64,000 nt of DNA, from positions 124,001-188,000 of the forward strand of contig JABYQN010000016.1 of assembly GCA_022606135.1 (NCBI GenBank), read 5' to 3'. This document shows, one piece after another, positions 1 through 11,999 of the stretch. Every line of letters starts with the position of its first letter. The stretch's first letter is position 1. Origin of the DNA: Fomes fomentarius. Its lineage: Eukaryota; Basidiomycota; Agaricomycetes; Polyporales; Polyporaceae. The translations under genes were made by a program, and so were the position numbers. The notes beneath the pieces are model-generated. The model had not been told where the DNA came from. It was given only the letters and a program-made list of their open reading frames with translations, and ran no database searches.

Positions 1-1
1 C

Positions 2-1061
2 TCTACGACACTTCCTGGACCTTGCGTTGATCAGGATAGTCCGCTACGAGACGAAGAACTATGGTTCGAGGACGGGTCCCTGATCCTTGTTGCCAGAGAC
101 ATTGAGTTCCGGGTGTACAAGGGTCCACTGGTAGCGCAGTCCGGGTTCTTTAAAGATATGCTATCTCTCCCTCAGCCCGGCGACTCTTCCTCGACGCCAT
201 CGAACAACAGCAGCAGCCCGTCGTGTGCCACTATACATCTTTCAGACTCGCCGGAAGATCTGAGACACTTCCTGCGCGTATTCGTAGGAACACTCAGGTA
301 AGTTGAAATATTGACGCCATCATCATGGAACAACACGTCTGACTTGGTTTGCGTTCGCTGTTATACCCAGGTTCGAGCCCACCTTCAACGAGATCTCTGC
401 ATGCATCCGCTTGGGGCACAAATACCAGTGCGAAACGCTCATGCAGCGCTGCCTCGCATACCTGCGGAAATACTACACCGATAACTTCGACCTCTGGTTC
501 CAAGTCGACTCGCTCGACCCACCCTCATTCCTCGCGATCCACCGAATCGGGGTAGTCAACCTCGCACGCCTCACGGGTGCAGACTACCTCCTCCCCGTCG
601 CGCTCTTGCGCTGCTGCATGCTCGGGCCGGAGATCAGCCAGGGCTTCGAGCGTGAGGACGGCACGTGGGAGACTCTGTCGATCGAGGACCTCACACGCTG
701 CTTCGTCGGCCGCGCGTTTCTTTTCGAGGCGACGTTCGTCGCTGCCCACCGCGCGTTGCGCCCGACTGTCGCAGACGGCTGCACGAACCCGGAGCGGTGC
801 ACCGGCGCGCTGCAGCATCTGCTGAGCGAGATGGTTGCGCACGAGAGCGTGATGAAGGGCGTGCGCAACTTGCGGTTCGACTACACTTACTCGTGGTATG
901 CGAACAGGACAGAGCAGGGAAGGGCACTGTGCTCGAAGTGCTACCCATTGGTCGGGTCGAGTGGGCGGCCTGCGGAGGACCAGCGCGCTATTTTCAAAAG
1001 GTTGCCCGAGTTCATGGGCGTGACGGTGGAAGGGTGGTGGACCGGAGAAACCGCAGAGTAA
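2..1061 (+). CDS. BTB/POZ domain protein, 5' partial
   Basis: The reading frame is open from the left window edge, so the start codon and first residues are missing. Two exons are seen: 2-297/298 and 371-1061, split by a GT-AG intron starting gtaagt and ending cccag, with one Arg codon divided across it. The N-terminal part reads LWFEDGSLILVARD, then FRVYKGPLVAQSGFFKDML, which is the basidiomycete BTB/POZ pattern (acidic start, buried Val/Leu strand, then the helix that follows 'S.FF.DM'). BTB domains dimerise and often serve as substrate adaptors for cullin-3 ligases; here the partner is unknown. The C-terminal half is helical, with a Cys pair (CSKCYP) near the end, and has no domain I can name. 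The nearest gene downstream is convergent. Confidence 0.8.
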
Positions 1062-1863
1062 CACTGTTCCGTTAGACATCGCAAAATGCATTCGGTTACA
1101 TGTTGAACGTTGACTACTTTCCTAGAGTCTGTCCGGAAGGGTCGGATACGTCTGAGTGTGTTCGACAGAGGGTAGGAGAGGCACAGCGTTGAGCACCAAT
1201 GGAGTAGAAGGGCACAGAAACAGTTGGCTTACACGCTTTACTGTGAGGCGTAAAGGATGGGCAACGTACTCTCTCAATCGTAACAGTCTATATGTAGAGT
1301 CGATTTCCTTTTTGCCCTCCGTTGGGTCCAATTTGACAAACTTGAAGGAGTCAGAAAACTACGTATACGACTCTGAGCAGAGCAGTATCGAGATTGTGAA
1401 TGAAAACAATTCAAGTCGCCACAGCCAATAGCATGGTCCGTATGTCTTTGTCCTCTAAGGGCAATCAACCTTGCCGGAATAACAGAGAGAATAAATGGTG
1501 ACAGTCAACAGGCCTTTGACGACTATAGTCTACGAATGGCGCGGATACGTCGACTGAGGAAGGAGTACTTCATAATTCTTCGTCCATCGTACAGTCCGTT
1601 ACGGCAAGAGTAGATGAGCCGATATCGTAGAAGTGCCAACAGCCCACCCAATCTCTCGAGCTACATGATGAGACATCCAAATACCAAAAAGATACGACAA
1701 TACAGCACTATAGCATATTAGTAACCCGAGATCCTTCTCTTCGCTATGTGTACAAAATCGCCATCCATCCATGCACGACGCGTTGCGCATTATCTAAAGA
1801 ACCGAACTATTCAGCCAACCAACAGCGATGCATCGGACCACAAGACTCACCAGGACACAGACA
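1062..1863. other. Convergent intergenic region
   Basis: This is the shared 3' space between the BTB gene and the first F-box gene. Reading frames are short and on both strands. I see no domain, RNA gene or repeat. Confidence 0.5.
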
Positions 1864-3047
1864 CTACTCGAGCCGCGACCACTCGTTTGGGTCCACCACG
1901 ATCAAGTCCGATACCTTCCCAGAGTCCTCCTCGCCCTTCCCGTCCTCGCGCCCTCCCTTACCGACGTACGCCGAGCCAGGTTTGACGCAGAGATGGATTG
2001 TGACATCCTCGATTTCCACAGGCAGCCGCTCCAGATACCGCTGCGCCCTTCGTGCGAACCGCGCAGGGCGTTTCTTGTACAGCGAGGCCCAGGCGGGGCA
2101 CCACACCACCCGACGCAGGTTCTCCAACCCCTGCCCGGCGTTCAATAGCGGCGTCGTGGGGGCCTCGCGCACAAGAACGTTGGTTTCCTGCGAACATATA
2201 TGGTTAGGCGGCTCGCACACTCATGCCCGGGGGGGGACTTCGGGGTAGAACTTGAAGAGAACAGGGAACGTACGTTTGTCGTGCGATCGTTGACTTCAAG
2301 GTATTCCAAGCTCTCGAAGAGACCCATGGCGGCGGTGATGTGGGCAGGGGATTCCCACTCGAAGTGCTCGGGCTCCCGACCAAAAATCCTGATTATGCGG
2401 AGTTTTCGTACGACTGAGCCGAAGACGGTTGCGACTTGCGGATAATCTATCTCTTCATAGGCTTCCACGATGGACAGGGATGTGAGGGAAGGTGGCGGCT
2501 GGTGGACATGACGCGAGAAAGATCCGTTCAGGTGGAGGTACCGGAGATTCATCAGGTGAGCCAACGAGAGTTGATACCCATATGGGTTGTCGAAGCGGGA
2601 CAGCGGCAGCAGATATAGCTTCAGGGTTTGGAGGAACAGGGTCATGTGGAGGAGCTGCTGAAGTATATGCAAGTAGGGGGGCGAGCCCTCTGTCCAGCGC
2701 AGTGCGAGCGAGCGGAGTCTATGAACCCGGAATATACCACGTCTGTCGACGACCGGTTGTTCCAATGCAAGCTTTAGGGACCTGAAGCCGCGGAACGAGA
2801 ATATGACCACATGGCGGAACCGAAAAGATTCCGCCTGGCTGTGCAGGTCGCGGCACGTCTGCGCCAGTCTCGCCATGTCGAACTCGTCGAGGTTGGACAA
2901 GATCGGGGCACACATATCTACGGGCAAGGCAAGAAGTTTGCTGGGTTGTTTGACAGCCTCGGACTGTGTAGTCGCGTTGCACAATGGGCATTTAGAGACG
3001 GCGCAGAGGGGAGAGGGACAAGCAGATATGTGACATACCGGAGCCAT
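1864..3047 (-). CDS. F-box protein A (two exons)
   Basis: Exon 1 is 3047-2274 and exon 2 is 2187-1864. The 86-nt intron (gtacgt...cgcag) is phase 0, giving about 365 aa. Near residue 38 the protein reads LLALPVDMCAPILSNLDEFD followed by a Leu-Ala-x-Thr-Cys stretch, which is the usual F-box pattern (LP.E....I...L...DL..L..TC). F-boxes bind Skp1 and make the protein a substrate receptor of SCF ubiquitin ligases. The rest is leucine-rich and probably forms degenerate leucine-rich repeats, as in most Agaricomycete F-box proteins. The last exon has a segment (LENLRRVVWCPAWAS) that resembles F-box protein C, so the two look like paralogues. The chosen start is the first ATG of the open frame; a downstream start is possible. 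The substrate is unknown. Confidence 0.8.
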
Positions 3048-4814
3048 GGTGATCTCTGAATTGTGTGCAAGGCAACCGGGACTCTTTGGTGTCGTTCGAA
3101 GGCCTGTGTCGAAGGGAAAGAGAAGAAGTGGCCGTAGGTTGTCGCGTCGCAGTCAGCGGATGAGGGTCAAGGATGACTGGTCGGACGGAGAGGAAACCAA
3201 CGAGAGATCCATTAGACGCCGATGGGCTTATATGGCCGGCGGCTACTACACACGTGTAGGTTTGCCACGGGTCCTCCCTGCGCCAAATGCATCTCGAGGA
3301 GCATCCCGTACTTCTTCCTGTGCACAAGAAGTTAGCTTGACGTGAATAACGCGACATTTATGACTGTGTATAGACTGTGTGTAGAAGAGGAGTTAGTAAC
3401 GTGACCGCGTCTACCGTGTCGGGCGTCAAGATTATCTACGAGAGATAATTGGGTCTGGAAGAACAGAAGTGAACAACACTCCAGGTTGAAGCCCACGAGA
3501 ACCATGGATCCTGAGCGAGGTGCAGCCGTGTATTGCTATACGACAAAGAAACGATGGTAGAGTGCACCATCGTGCACCTGCTCCGGTGTTAGTACGCCCT
3601 CACCTAAAGGCGATCCGCAGGACTACATCCCTGTAGACGTGGATGAGCTTTATTTTTTTTTTTCCCATATAGGCTATAGCAGAGCCTCGAGTACCCGAAA
3701 TGTCACTTGCGAGACAAGAATGTATGATAGCCAATCGTTGTCTGGGTATGACAGGAATCGGATATTATGCATTCGACGTGCTCGCAGATGTGCATGCAAG
3801 TAATCCATAGCATAGTCGTTGGATAAAGTGACCGCTCCTGTTGCGCCTCTACCGTGCTCGGTATGTCTAGACATGACAGATTCAGGATATGAAGTAGCTT
3901 CGCACCTAATCGTCAATCCCGGCACTGCTGAGACCCTGCCTCGAGAACCTGGAAAGGGGGCAATATTCTCTTTCATTCGTGTGTAGGAGGGGGCACGGAA
4001 GTCCATTGCTGCACACAAGCACGGCACGACGATGTAGGGGCATGACCGGCACACGATCATTGCAATGAAGATGGGGTCGTAGCAGTGGCATACGCCTCGA
4101 GGAAGAACATGTGTCACTCACTTTGCATTAAACCATCCTAACTAACGACTTTGCGTCATAGTCTGGGGAGCTTAGTAGGTGACTCGCGTCCATAACGCGT
4201 CTGGGATCGACTTCCTTCGATAGTACGATTGCGAGCCTTCCTCCTGGCATCCTGCGAATTCATATGGCCATGAGTCGTCCGTCTTGATCAGACCCGCAAG
4301 TGTGCGTCAGGAATCAGTGCGTCCAGGTGTTGGCCGAAATGAACACACAGTGTTTGCGCATTCAGAGCAAAGATTCTCTGTTCAAGACCACTGAATACAA
4401 AGGTAGAGAAACGAGATCAAGAGCCAGCAAACTGGTAGTAGCCGTGGTGGATGGTGGAGGAGACGGCGTCTACGCTAGATCTTGTCTCCTCACGATCACC
4501 TACCACCAGTCCGCCACCCGCTTCATGATCCTACTTCTCCCCATTCCCCCAACCCCATCAATATCCCTCAATAACACGCCCAGGTGGGAAAGGGGCACTC
4601 GAATAACTAGCAATGAATAAGAATAAGCAGCAACATCCATCTCGATGCTTGAGGATAATCATCCTCGCAAGCCGAACCATCTTCGCAAGCCCATGAGGCG
4701 TTCAATCCGTGCGCTGTGCGTGGCTCGTTGACAGAGCATAATCCAGGTAAGACATACTGCAAAGGTCACGTCAGTCAAACAAGACATAGCCTCTGGGAGA
4801 CGCATCCGCTCACC
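3048..4814. other. Intergenic region between F-box A and B
   Basis: This region holds the promoter side of F-box A and the 3' side of F-box B. A T-rich run lies near 3652-3663. A 147-codon minus-strand frame (3674-4117) has no recognisable domain or splice structure and is not called. Confidence 0.4.
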
Positions 4815-6424
4815 TTATGCGCCCCTCCAGTCACTGTCCGTCAAGGCGTCCGGCAGAGGAACGTACGCCGGCTCGTTGTCACTGGACTCGAAGCGCAGAC
4901 ATCGTCCGTCGGTGAGTCGTATCTTGAACGTGTGCAGGTTCAACGCTGCCAAGAGATCCTCCCTGTAGTCTGCGACAGTAGCTTGAAGTCGCCCTCCATG
5001 CGAAAAGTCTTGGTCCGGTGCATCATTCCACGTCGGGGCCCACACGAGAGTGCGAAGCTGCGGGACCATGAAGGACACCGCATCTTGGTCCTCTCTGCCC
5101 AGGATCTTGTCGCACCGCGGCGCAGGTCTGAATTGACCCTGCAAAACGTCAACGTCTTGGTGAGTACGTCTCAACATCACGCGCAATGGTGTGACGACCA
5201 CGTACCCTTGGATCAACTTGGTCCTCTAGCTCGAAGTACTGGAGTAAAGGCAGGTCGAGCTCAGCGATCACCCTCGCAGGGCTGTCCTTCGAGAGCCGCC
5301 ACGGGAGCCCCCTGCAAATGCGTAGCCTAAGTAAAGTCGTCCGAAAACGCGCGATCTCGGGCCGTGACCCGCGTGACTTGAGTACCGTGCTCATCGAGAG
5401 GCTCGTAAGCGGGGGCAGCCAGGCGTCCAGGACGCTCGAGAAGCTGGGCGTTGTGCTCAAGGAGCATACGCTCTGCGGCAAACGGGGCGCGTGGGCGCCG
5501 AGTTGGTCTTCAAACCACATCCATAGGGCAGCATGCGTCGCCTTGATCTCAACGTGCTTCAGCTTCCCGTCGCGGAGACTCCTCATGATGTCTACCAATG
5601 CCGCCATCATGTCTCGAGTTCTCCCTTGGTGCATGGGGTCCGTGTCGACTACCCGATCGAGAAAGGTGAACGTTCGCACCCAGGGCACCTTATGCGGACC
5701 GGACCACAGTGCGCCGCTGAAGGCCACGAGAGCGCGCTGCGAGGTGATGCGAACGTGCTTGTACAGTATCTCTTCTGCAATGCCGTTGAAGCCCGTGCAA
5801 ACCACCGCCAACCGTGCGAGGTCTGCAGGAGTCTTGACGTGCTTGCAGATCTCCAACCACGTCTCGGCGGGGAAGGGGAGTGGCGGGAGCGAAGACGACG
5901 GTGCCCAAGGGCGGATGGTTACGAGCGCATCTGGCTGGTAGCCGCTGTCGTCCTCTCCGATTTCGCTTGCGTCGTCCTCCGTGAACGAGGTCGCCGTTGG
6001 CGTAGTCAAAGCGGAGGGGTGGCCGCCGGGTAGTGGGATAAGGGTAGGCTCGTGAGGCGAAGTGGGCCTTTCGAGAACATCGCCGTATAGCGTGGATGTT
6101 CCTCTGAATGCTTCCCAGCCATCGGATTTGTCGTCTACTATTAGTCTCTCAGTCTTGGGCACGTTCTGGAGCGCGTTGTCGTCGGAGAGTAAGTGTGGTG
6201 AACCGGAGCTATCTGGTTGGGCGATGTTGAGCGTCGTGGAGTTCTCGGTGAGTACGCTCCGTTCTCTCCTCCGCCTCTCTTCATTTTCTTTGACCTTCCC
6301 ATAGGTGAATAGATGAGTCTACATTGCGCTGTTGTACCGGGCAAACAACACTCACGAATGCAAAGACCACACTGGCCTTTGGGTAAGGGTAGTTGGGCTC
6401 TCCGCCCTGGTTTTCGTCGAGCAT
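4815..6424 (-). CDS. F-box protein B (three exons proposed)
   Basis: The secure part is exon 2 from about 6294 to 5206 and exon 3 from 5138 to 4815. They are joined by a 67-nt phase-0 intron (gtacgt...ttgcag). The open frame has no ATG upstream of the conserved part, so I propose a short first exon 6424-6356 (starting MLDENQGGEP) and a 61-nt intron 6355-6295. That 5' end is uncertain because its acceptor (ggaag) is weak. The F-box reads PLPFPAETWLEICKHV, then DLARLAVVC. An acidic and Pro/Ser/Thr-rich leader precedes it. The last exon ends with a motif (GRCLRFESSDNEPAYVPLP) closely matched in F-box protein D (SRCLRFVPSERSTYV), so B and D are paralogues. The role is inferred to be an SCF substrate receptor with unknown substrate. 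Confidence 0.75.
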
Positions 6425-7808
6425 TGCGTAAAGCGTTGAGCAAAGGTCGCCCGTGTACACGCGCAGTCAAAGAGTAGCGGAGCAAGTCAAAGCCTTGTCA
6501 AAAGCTCGCTCAAGGCTAGGTGTGGTTGGAGGGAAAGACAATGCAGCACTGGCCACCGGCGCGTCGCGGGTCACATAGGTCACCGAGACGCCCGACCCCA
6601 CCCAACAATCGATATCGCTTGTTCCTCCCGGACCGAAACCAAACCTACGCGTAGAGGTGGCCTCTGGCACAAATGCGCATTGGCGTGAATATTGGGCTGG
6701 TGTTTGTACCGCTAACTCTCAGACTAAGGGGCTTTGGAATGCAGAGGCGCGACGCGTCGGTCAGGTGAGCGCGTCTTGCGCGCGTCCTGCGCCGTCCTAA
6801 CTGTGTTGGGAACAATTGAAGGTAGCTAACGCTGGTAATTGTCTCTGATACCCTGAAGCAATATCAGAGCCAGCTTTGCGTTCGCTTGGCCAGCCCCAGC
6901 TTATCATTCAGCGTGTGCAGAGGTACTTCAAATGGTGGATCATATGCATACATAGATACTTGTACACGTCCTTGAAAGCGCATAGGGGTGCAGCATTCTG
7001 TCGTCTATGACGCGGACGTACAAAGCTTACCAGGAGACAACGGCTAAGACAGCAGATAGTCTAAGGTCTAGAAGTGGTCATAACGCACGCCGGCTTGGGC
7101 ACGAAACACCATTCGGTATATAATACTAGATCCCCGTTCGAACCGAGTATCTCTCTCTTCTCTTCATCTCCTCCCTTGCAGTGTACGCTGTGCGCGGCGT
7201 TCGCGCCCGTGACTACGGTCCAGTCGAACAGTTCCCGCTCCCACTCATCATGCACGACTACTACAGTCCAACGCGTAGAATGCTCGTCTGCTGGCTAGTG
7301 GCGCGAGCTCTCGGGTCGGTAATATGAAAATCGACGATCATGCTACACACGACTCCGGAGTGAGTAGACGTCCACAATCCCACTCTTAGAGCATGTTGCA
7401 CTGGTAGCCGGTCCTTAACCACCAAGCGCCCGTATCCTGGAAGTTCGCAATTTACTCGTGGGGAAGGTTGATTGACAGCTGTTTGTTAACGGCAGGTGAG
7501 GTACAGGTACAGGTACGATAATATACATTCACACCAATTCGACTAGAACACTGATACAAAGCAGAGATACGAGATAGAGGATGTAGAGGACGATGATGAT
7601 GTGCTAAAACGTAGCGAGAACAGGAGAACAGGGAGACCTTAGATGAGTATAACGATAGGAAAAGCATATTGACAGCAACGTGATAGGTAAGTGGGAGATG
7701 CAAATATACGGAGATAGAAGCCTATAGAAAGGAAAGAGAAGGCCAGCGAAACCACCGATCCATAACACCACAAAGGGCAAGGCATGACGACACCACGGAC
7801 CGCGGCCA
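6425..7808. other. Intergenic region between F-box B and C
   Basis: Only short frames occur on either strand. A small tandem run (ggtaca units) lies near 7498-7518. I see no domain-bearing frame or RNA gene. Confidence 0.4.
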
Positions 7809-9095
7809 CTACTGGGCAGTCGCGGTCTTCCACCAGTCCTCCTTTACGGCGTGCCACACCACCTCCGGCGTGAACTCGACGTCGGGCTCTTCCGAGATCC
7901 GCGAAAACGTCTTCCACGCGCCCTCTTCCCTTGCATCGAGCGATACCGCCACATACAGCACGGGCAGCTTCCTCTGCGCGAGTTTGACAAACTCCTGAAC
8001 AGCAGTGCCCTTCGTCGCGCCGCAGCACGCCCACACCGGCCGCCAGGCGAGCCTGTTGAGCTTCGGGGTGAGAGCGCCACGCTTGCGCCACGTGCATGGG
8101 AGGCGGTCGACCGTCGCTCTCCCGCCCCAGAAGGGAGGCAGGGTTTCGAATCCCTAGTCAAGGAGTCAGACGTCCAATGCTAGCGGGATAGGAAGGGAAC
8201 AGTCACACACCTCGAGCGCGATGTCCTCGATCTGGAAGTCCCGGAGAACGGGTGCACGCAGCTCTGTGCAGAGCATGATCGGGGAGTCCGACCGTCCAGG
8301 CCGCTCCTGCCGCTCGTCTGCGCACCATATCTCCTCGAGGAGGTACCTGACCATCCGAAGAGAGAGCAGGGTCTTCCCCACTGTCTCGTTGAGACGACGA
8401 ACTGCGACCGGCATGTCGTACATATCTATCCCGACGGAGAGATGCGTAACCTGGCTGCTCGAGTCCAGGCGGTCGCAGAAAGGTAGCGCGCTATCGAGGA
8501 TGCGCAGGTTCGGGAAGTCAAGAGGCGAGAGGTGGCCAAGGAGAGAGTCTTGGATGTTATAGAAACAGCCGAGCTCTTCGATCGATTGGTGAAGGACCAG
8601 TGACCCCCAAGACGCGACCGTAATCGCCTCGCTCTCGCACCGGAACGTCCGCAGCGAAGTGTGTGGGCATCCTTCTAGTACGTCGCAGACCGCGTCGTCG
8701 GGGGGGTAAAACCCAAGGACAGTTAAGCTCCTCAAGCAGGCCAGTCGCGGGAGGGCCTGCCGCCATTGCTTCAAGACTGGTATCGCGGCGTGGTTAGGGG
8801 ATCCGCCGACAGCGAAGGTCACAGAAGTGATCCGTTGCGCGTTCGAGGAGAAGAATGCACTTCGGAGGTATTTCGCAAAGATTGTTGGGACATCGACGAC
8901 GATTTTGCGGACGCGTGCGTGTAGGTACGATTGTGCAAACGTACCAACGGACCGAGATGTGAGAGCGAGATTCCGAATATCGCGACTCTCCAGGTATGCG
9001 TAAATGCTGAGCCACATCTCCACGGGTATAGGTATGAGGTTGATACGCTGAATGGGACGCCGGGCAAGGAGATTGCGACGTAGCGGTTTCACCAT
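7809..9095 (-). CDS. F-box protein C (two exons)
   Basis: Exon 1 is 9095-8211 and exon 2 is 8153-7809, joined by a 57-nt phase-0 intron (gtgtgt...gactag). The product is about 409 aa. The N-terminal F-box reads LIPIPVEMWLSIYAYLESRD, followed by NLALTSRSV. Downstream leucine-rich segments (LRSLTVLGF, NLRILDSALP) suggest degenerate leucine-rich repeats. The last exon carries a W-rich block (LNRLAWRPVWACCG) equivalent to one in F-box protein A. The ATG at 9095 is in good context. A short ATG-started reading (MEPHSNSGLLKR, about 9208-9173) followed by a good donor lies upstream, but it cannot be joined in frame here and may be leader sequence. Role inferred: SCF adaptor. Confidence 0.82.
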
Positions 9096-10366
9096 CCTCG
9101 GGGGGAGGCCTTGGGGTGCACAATGAGGACGGTGGAAAGAGGCTAACCCAACGGTTGGTTATAGATACACTCACCCTCTTCAGCAAACCCGAGTTCGAAT
9201 GAGGTTCCATGTTGTTGGTAGTGAGAGGGGAAGAATGAGGTCGATAAAGGAGGGAAATGGTTGGAGTGAAGTAGGTCGGAAGGAGAAGTTGTGAGAGGAA
9301 AATAGGCGACGAAGCCCGAATTTGAGGGAAACCAAAACAAGCGCTCGGTCCCAAATCCACCTCCATCGGTCCCTCCGACTCCCATCTCCCATTTTGATGG
9401 GAGAAACGAGTATCTTCAAAAAAAATCTCGCCAATCGAAACTTTGAACCTATTCTGCGCGTATTCCAGCCGTTTGAACAGATGGTACTCCCGCGAGTACT
9501 CATCCAGCATGCCAGCAGGATGAAGCACGTGAGCGTAAATCAGCGTCTAGATTATCAATCAGATTAGCGTCTATCTGACAACCACAAAAGAGATTGATAA
9601 GCACCGATCTGTTAGCGCTTGAGCGCTCGCGGTATGCCAGTATCGAATTGGTGGCAACTTCAAGTAAAATGGCAGGGTCAAAGCTTCAGTGCAGCGAGTG
9701 GAGATGACGAACGAATGACTAGGTCGAGTGAGTGTGGTAACACTCATTTACAATGGTTAACCGGGATACACCAAGTAGTACTTCCCCGAGTGCAATAATA
9801 CTCCAACCTACATGACGCGCTTCGTGCACGCCTTACAGAACAGCCTACTCACCGTGCATTAGGGCAGTCTGAAGCCTATACCAGCTGCAACAACGACTCA
9901 CATGATGTCAAATACAGCATCACGCGAAAGCTCCGTGACAGAAGGATCTGCGAAGAGACATGCTAATCGCCAAAGCACGTCCAAAGATGTCAACAACTTA
10001 CCGCATAGGTGCTGCACATATTCCAGGATGTCAGTCACGACACGACTCATAGGCCGACTTCAACGGATCGATTGTAAGTCGACGGTCGGACCATGACAGG
10101 GGACACAGCTGAGGCTACCTACACGGCCAACGCCTGGATCCTCAACAAAAGCAGACAACACACAAACTTCGCGGGCAGGATGGCGAGGCGGTGAACGAAT
10201 AGGGCGATAGATGAATGTAGAATATCGTAGCATACATAAATGGACAAAGAAGAACGAAAGTCGGGATCTGCATTGAGCAGCGTCAGCGGACCAGAACAAG
10301 AATTCAGTATTGCGTACTCACCTCTGCAGTGCACACGTCCCTGTGACAGGCCCTCCGGGCGAGAGC
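9096..10366. other. Intergenic region upstream of F-box C
   Basis: This is the promoter and leader side of F-box C and the 3' flank of the membrane-protein gene. A well-formed intron on the minus strand (gtgagtacgc...aatgcag, about 10320-10267) suggests that the membrane-protein transcript is spliced in its 3' untranslated part. The rest shows no coding signal I trust. Confidence 0.4.
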
Positions 10367-11174
10367 TCATAGGGCTGCACCACCAGCAGGATCACCACCA
10401 TCTTCAGTAGGGTTGGTAGTCGTTGCTGCTGTGGACGTAGGGGAACTAGTCGACAACGCAATGCCAGTCCCAGTGCTCCCGATTGGGATACCACCAGTTC
10501 CCTCTGCAGTCGCGGCGGTATTTGTCGTGCCCACAGGTGCGGTACCAGTGGCCTCGTTCGTCGTTGCGGGACTCTGCTCACCCCCACCCGTTGTCTGCCC
10601 GGGCCCGACCGCTCCGCCCCGCCAGCTTCAGGGTTCGTCGACTGCGCGGGCTCCGAGCTCTTCGACTTGCCGACAGTTCCGCCTACTGCACCACCGACGA
10701 CGGCCGCGATGATGACGACGCCGCCGACGAGGAAGATGATGAGCCATTTGCGAGTCTTGTACCACGGTGTCGGCGGGGCGACGCTCGCGTAGCCGTTGCG
10801 CGTCGGGACCGGCGCAGTGGTGTAGCCCCCTGCCTCCGCCTGCGAGTGGTCTGTCGAGAGCACAGGGACGGGTGGGGGCGTGTTTGTTGTCGAGCGGATG
10901 TTGTTGTTCTTCCGCCCGTCTTCTAGGAGATCGATGTTGTAGCCTTCCTGTAGGTTTCGTCCCCGGCGCGTCAGCAGATACTCTCTTTCCCTCTGGCCTT
11001 CCTCCGATCCCAAACCGGTCCATCGGCCGGCGCCGCAATGCCATGTCCACCCTGCATGCACACACATACTGCCCGCATGCCCATATGTAATTAGGGATGA
11101 GGGGAACGCACCTGTTTCTCTGCGCGCGTGGCCGCAGGCGCGCTCGCCAGCAGTCGCTCATCGTATCCCGACAT
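10367..11174 (-). CDS. Small single-pass membrane protein with Thr/Ala-rich tail
   Basis: The proposed model is exon 1 at 11174-11112 (MSGYDERLLASAPAATRAEK), exon 2 at 10992-10687 and exon 3 at 10594-10367, about 198 aa. One strong hydrophobic segment (WLIIFLVGGVVIIAAVVGGA) lies in exon 2 after a basic KTRK stretch, so the N-terminus should be cytosolic. After it the best-looking frame is Thr/Ala/Gly-rich (SPATTNEATGTAPVG), like an O-glycosylated cell-surface stalk. The 119-nt first intron (ending ggccag) restores frame. The second intron has a weak donor (gtaggc), so a true frameshift or a different splice is possible: the membrane-segment frame itself continues another 75 or so codons. I do not recognise a family. 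Confidence 0.5.
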
Positions 11175-11999
11175 CTTGTGTGGTATTGGAAGTGCGCAGG
11201 AGACGAGTGTAGGAAGAAAAGGCCTGGCGGGCGTGATAGCGGACGCCCATGAAGGAGACGAGGGGCCGTTGCAGCGCTAGTCTTGACACTGACAGATTGT
11301 GAGGCGGTGTGTTCCTCTCGAGTCTCAGTCCGGCCATTCCCATCCGCGGCGCTGAGTAGACCGTTGATCTCAGTACTTATGAAACCCTCAAACGTTCAAC
11401 AGTGGTTAACGCTGTGGACTGCGATGTACAATGCTTCTACAACGTCGTGCTCATGTGGCAATCAGAGCACAGGTAGAAGCTCTGGAACATGGTATGGTGC
11501 ATTGAGAAAGCGGGTGGCACATGCCGACGCCACATTCGCCCTCACGCCGAACAGTCCGGGGCCAAGTCAGCGTCCGTAATAAGCACGGTTGCATACTCCT
11601 AGATTACAAGCATCCCCTCTCCGCCGTCGAACGAACGTGATGTATATATTCACCGTCGCCCAAAGCGGTACACAACGCGTATTAGACTTAGCTAGCAATG
11701 AGGCGGACGTACATGGGGGGCGGGAATCCGGACGATGACATAGGGGAGGGGCCAAATGTAACCATTACCACCACTACTCATCAGCACGGGCAATGGTGTA
11801 AGCCGGGTAGACTGGCAAGATAGAAGATAGCGGGGATAGCATACTATAAAGGAACGAAAGATCGGAGGTCGGGACGGGGATCAATCAAAAATGAGAGGGG
11901 TATCTTCCGATGTGCGAAGCAGGCCGCCATAGCACGTCTATGCATTCACAATCGTATGCATGGAGGCGGTGAGGTCATTAGGTATACGGGAAACACCTA
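11175..11999. other. Intergenic region
   Basis: This is the space between the 3' end of the Msb1-like gene and the start of the membrane-protein gene. Only short frames occur and no feature is recognised. Confidence 0.4.

Noticed and set aside
525..1091. 188-codon minus-strand frame
   Set aside because: Antisense to the BTB gene exon.
3674..4117. 147-codon minus-strand frame
   Set aside because: No domain, no splice partners and overlapping alternative frames.
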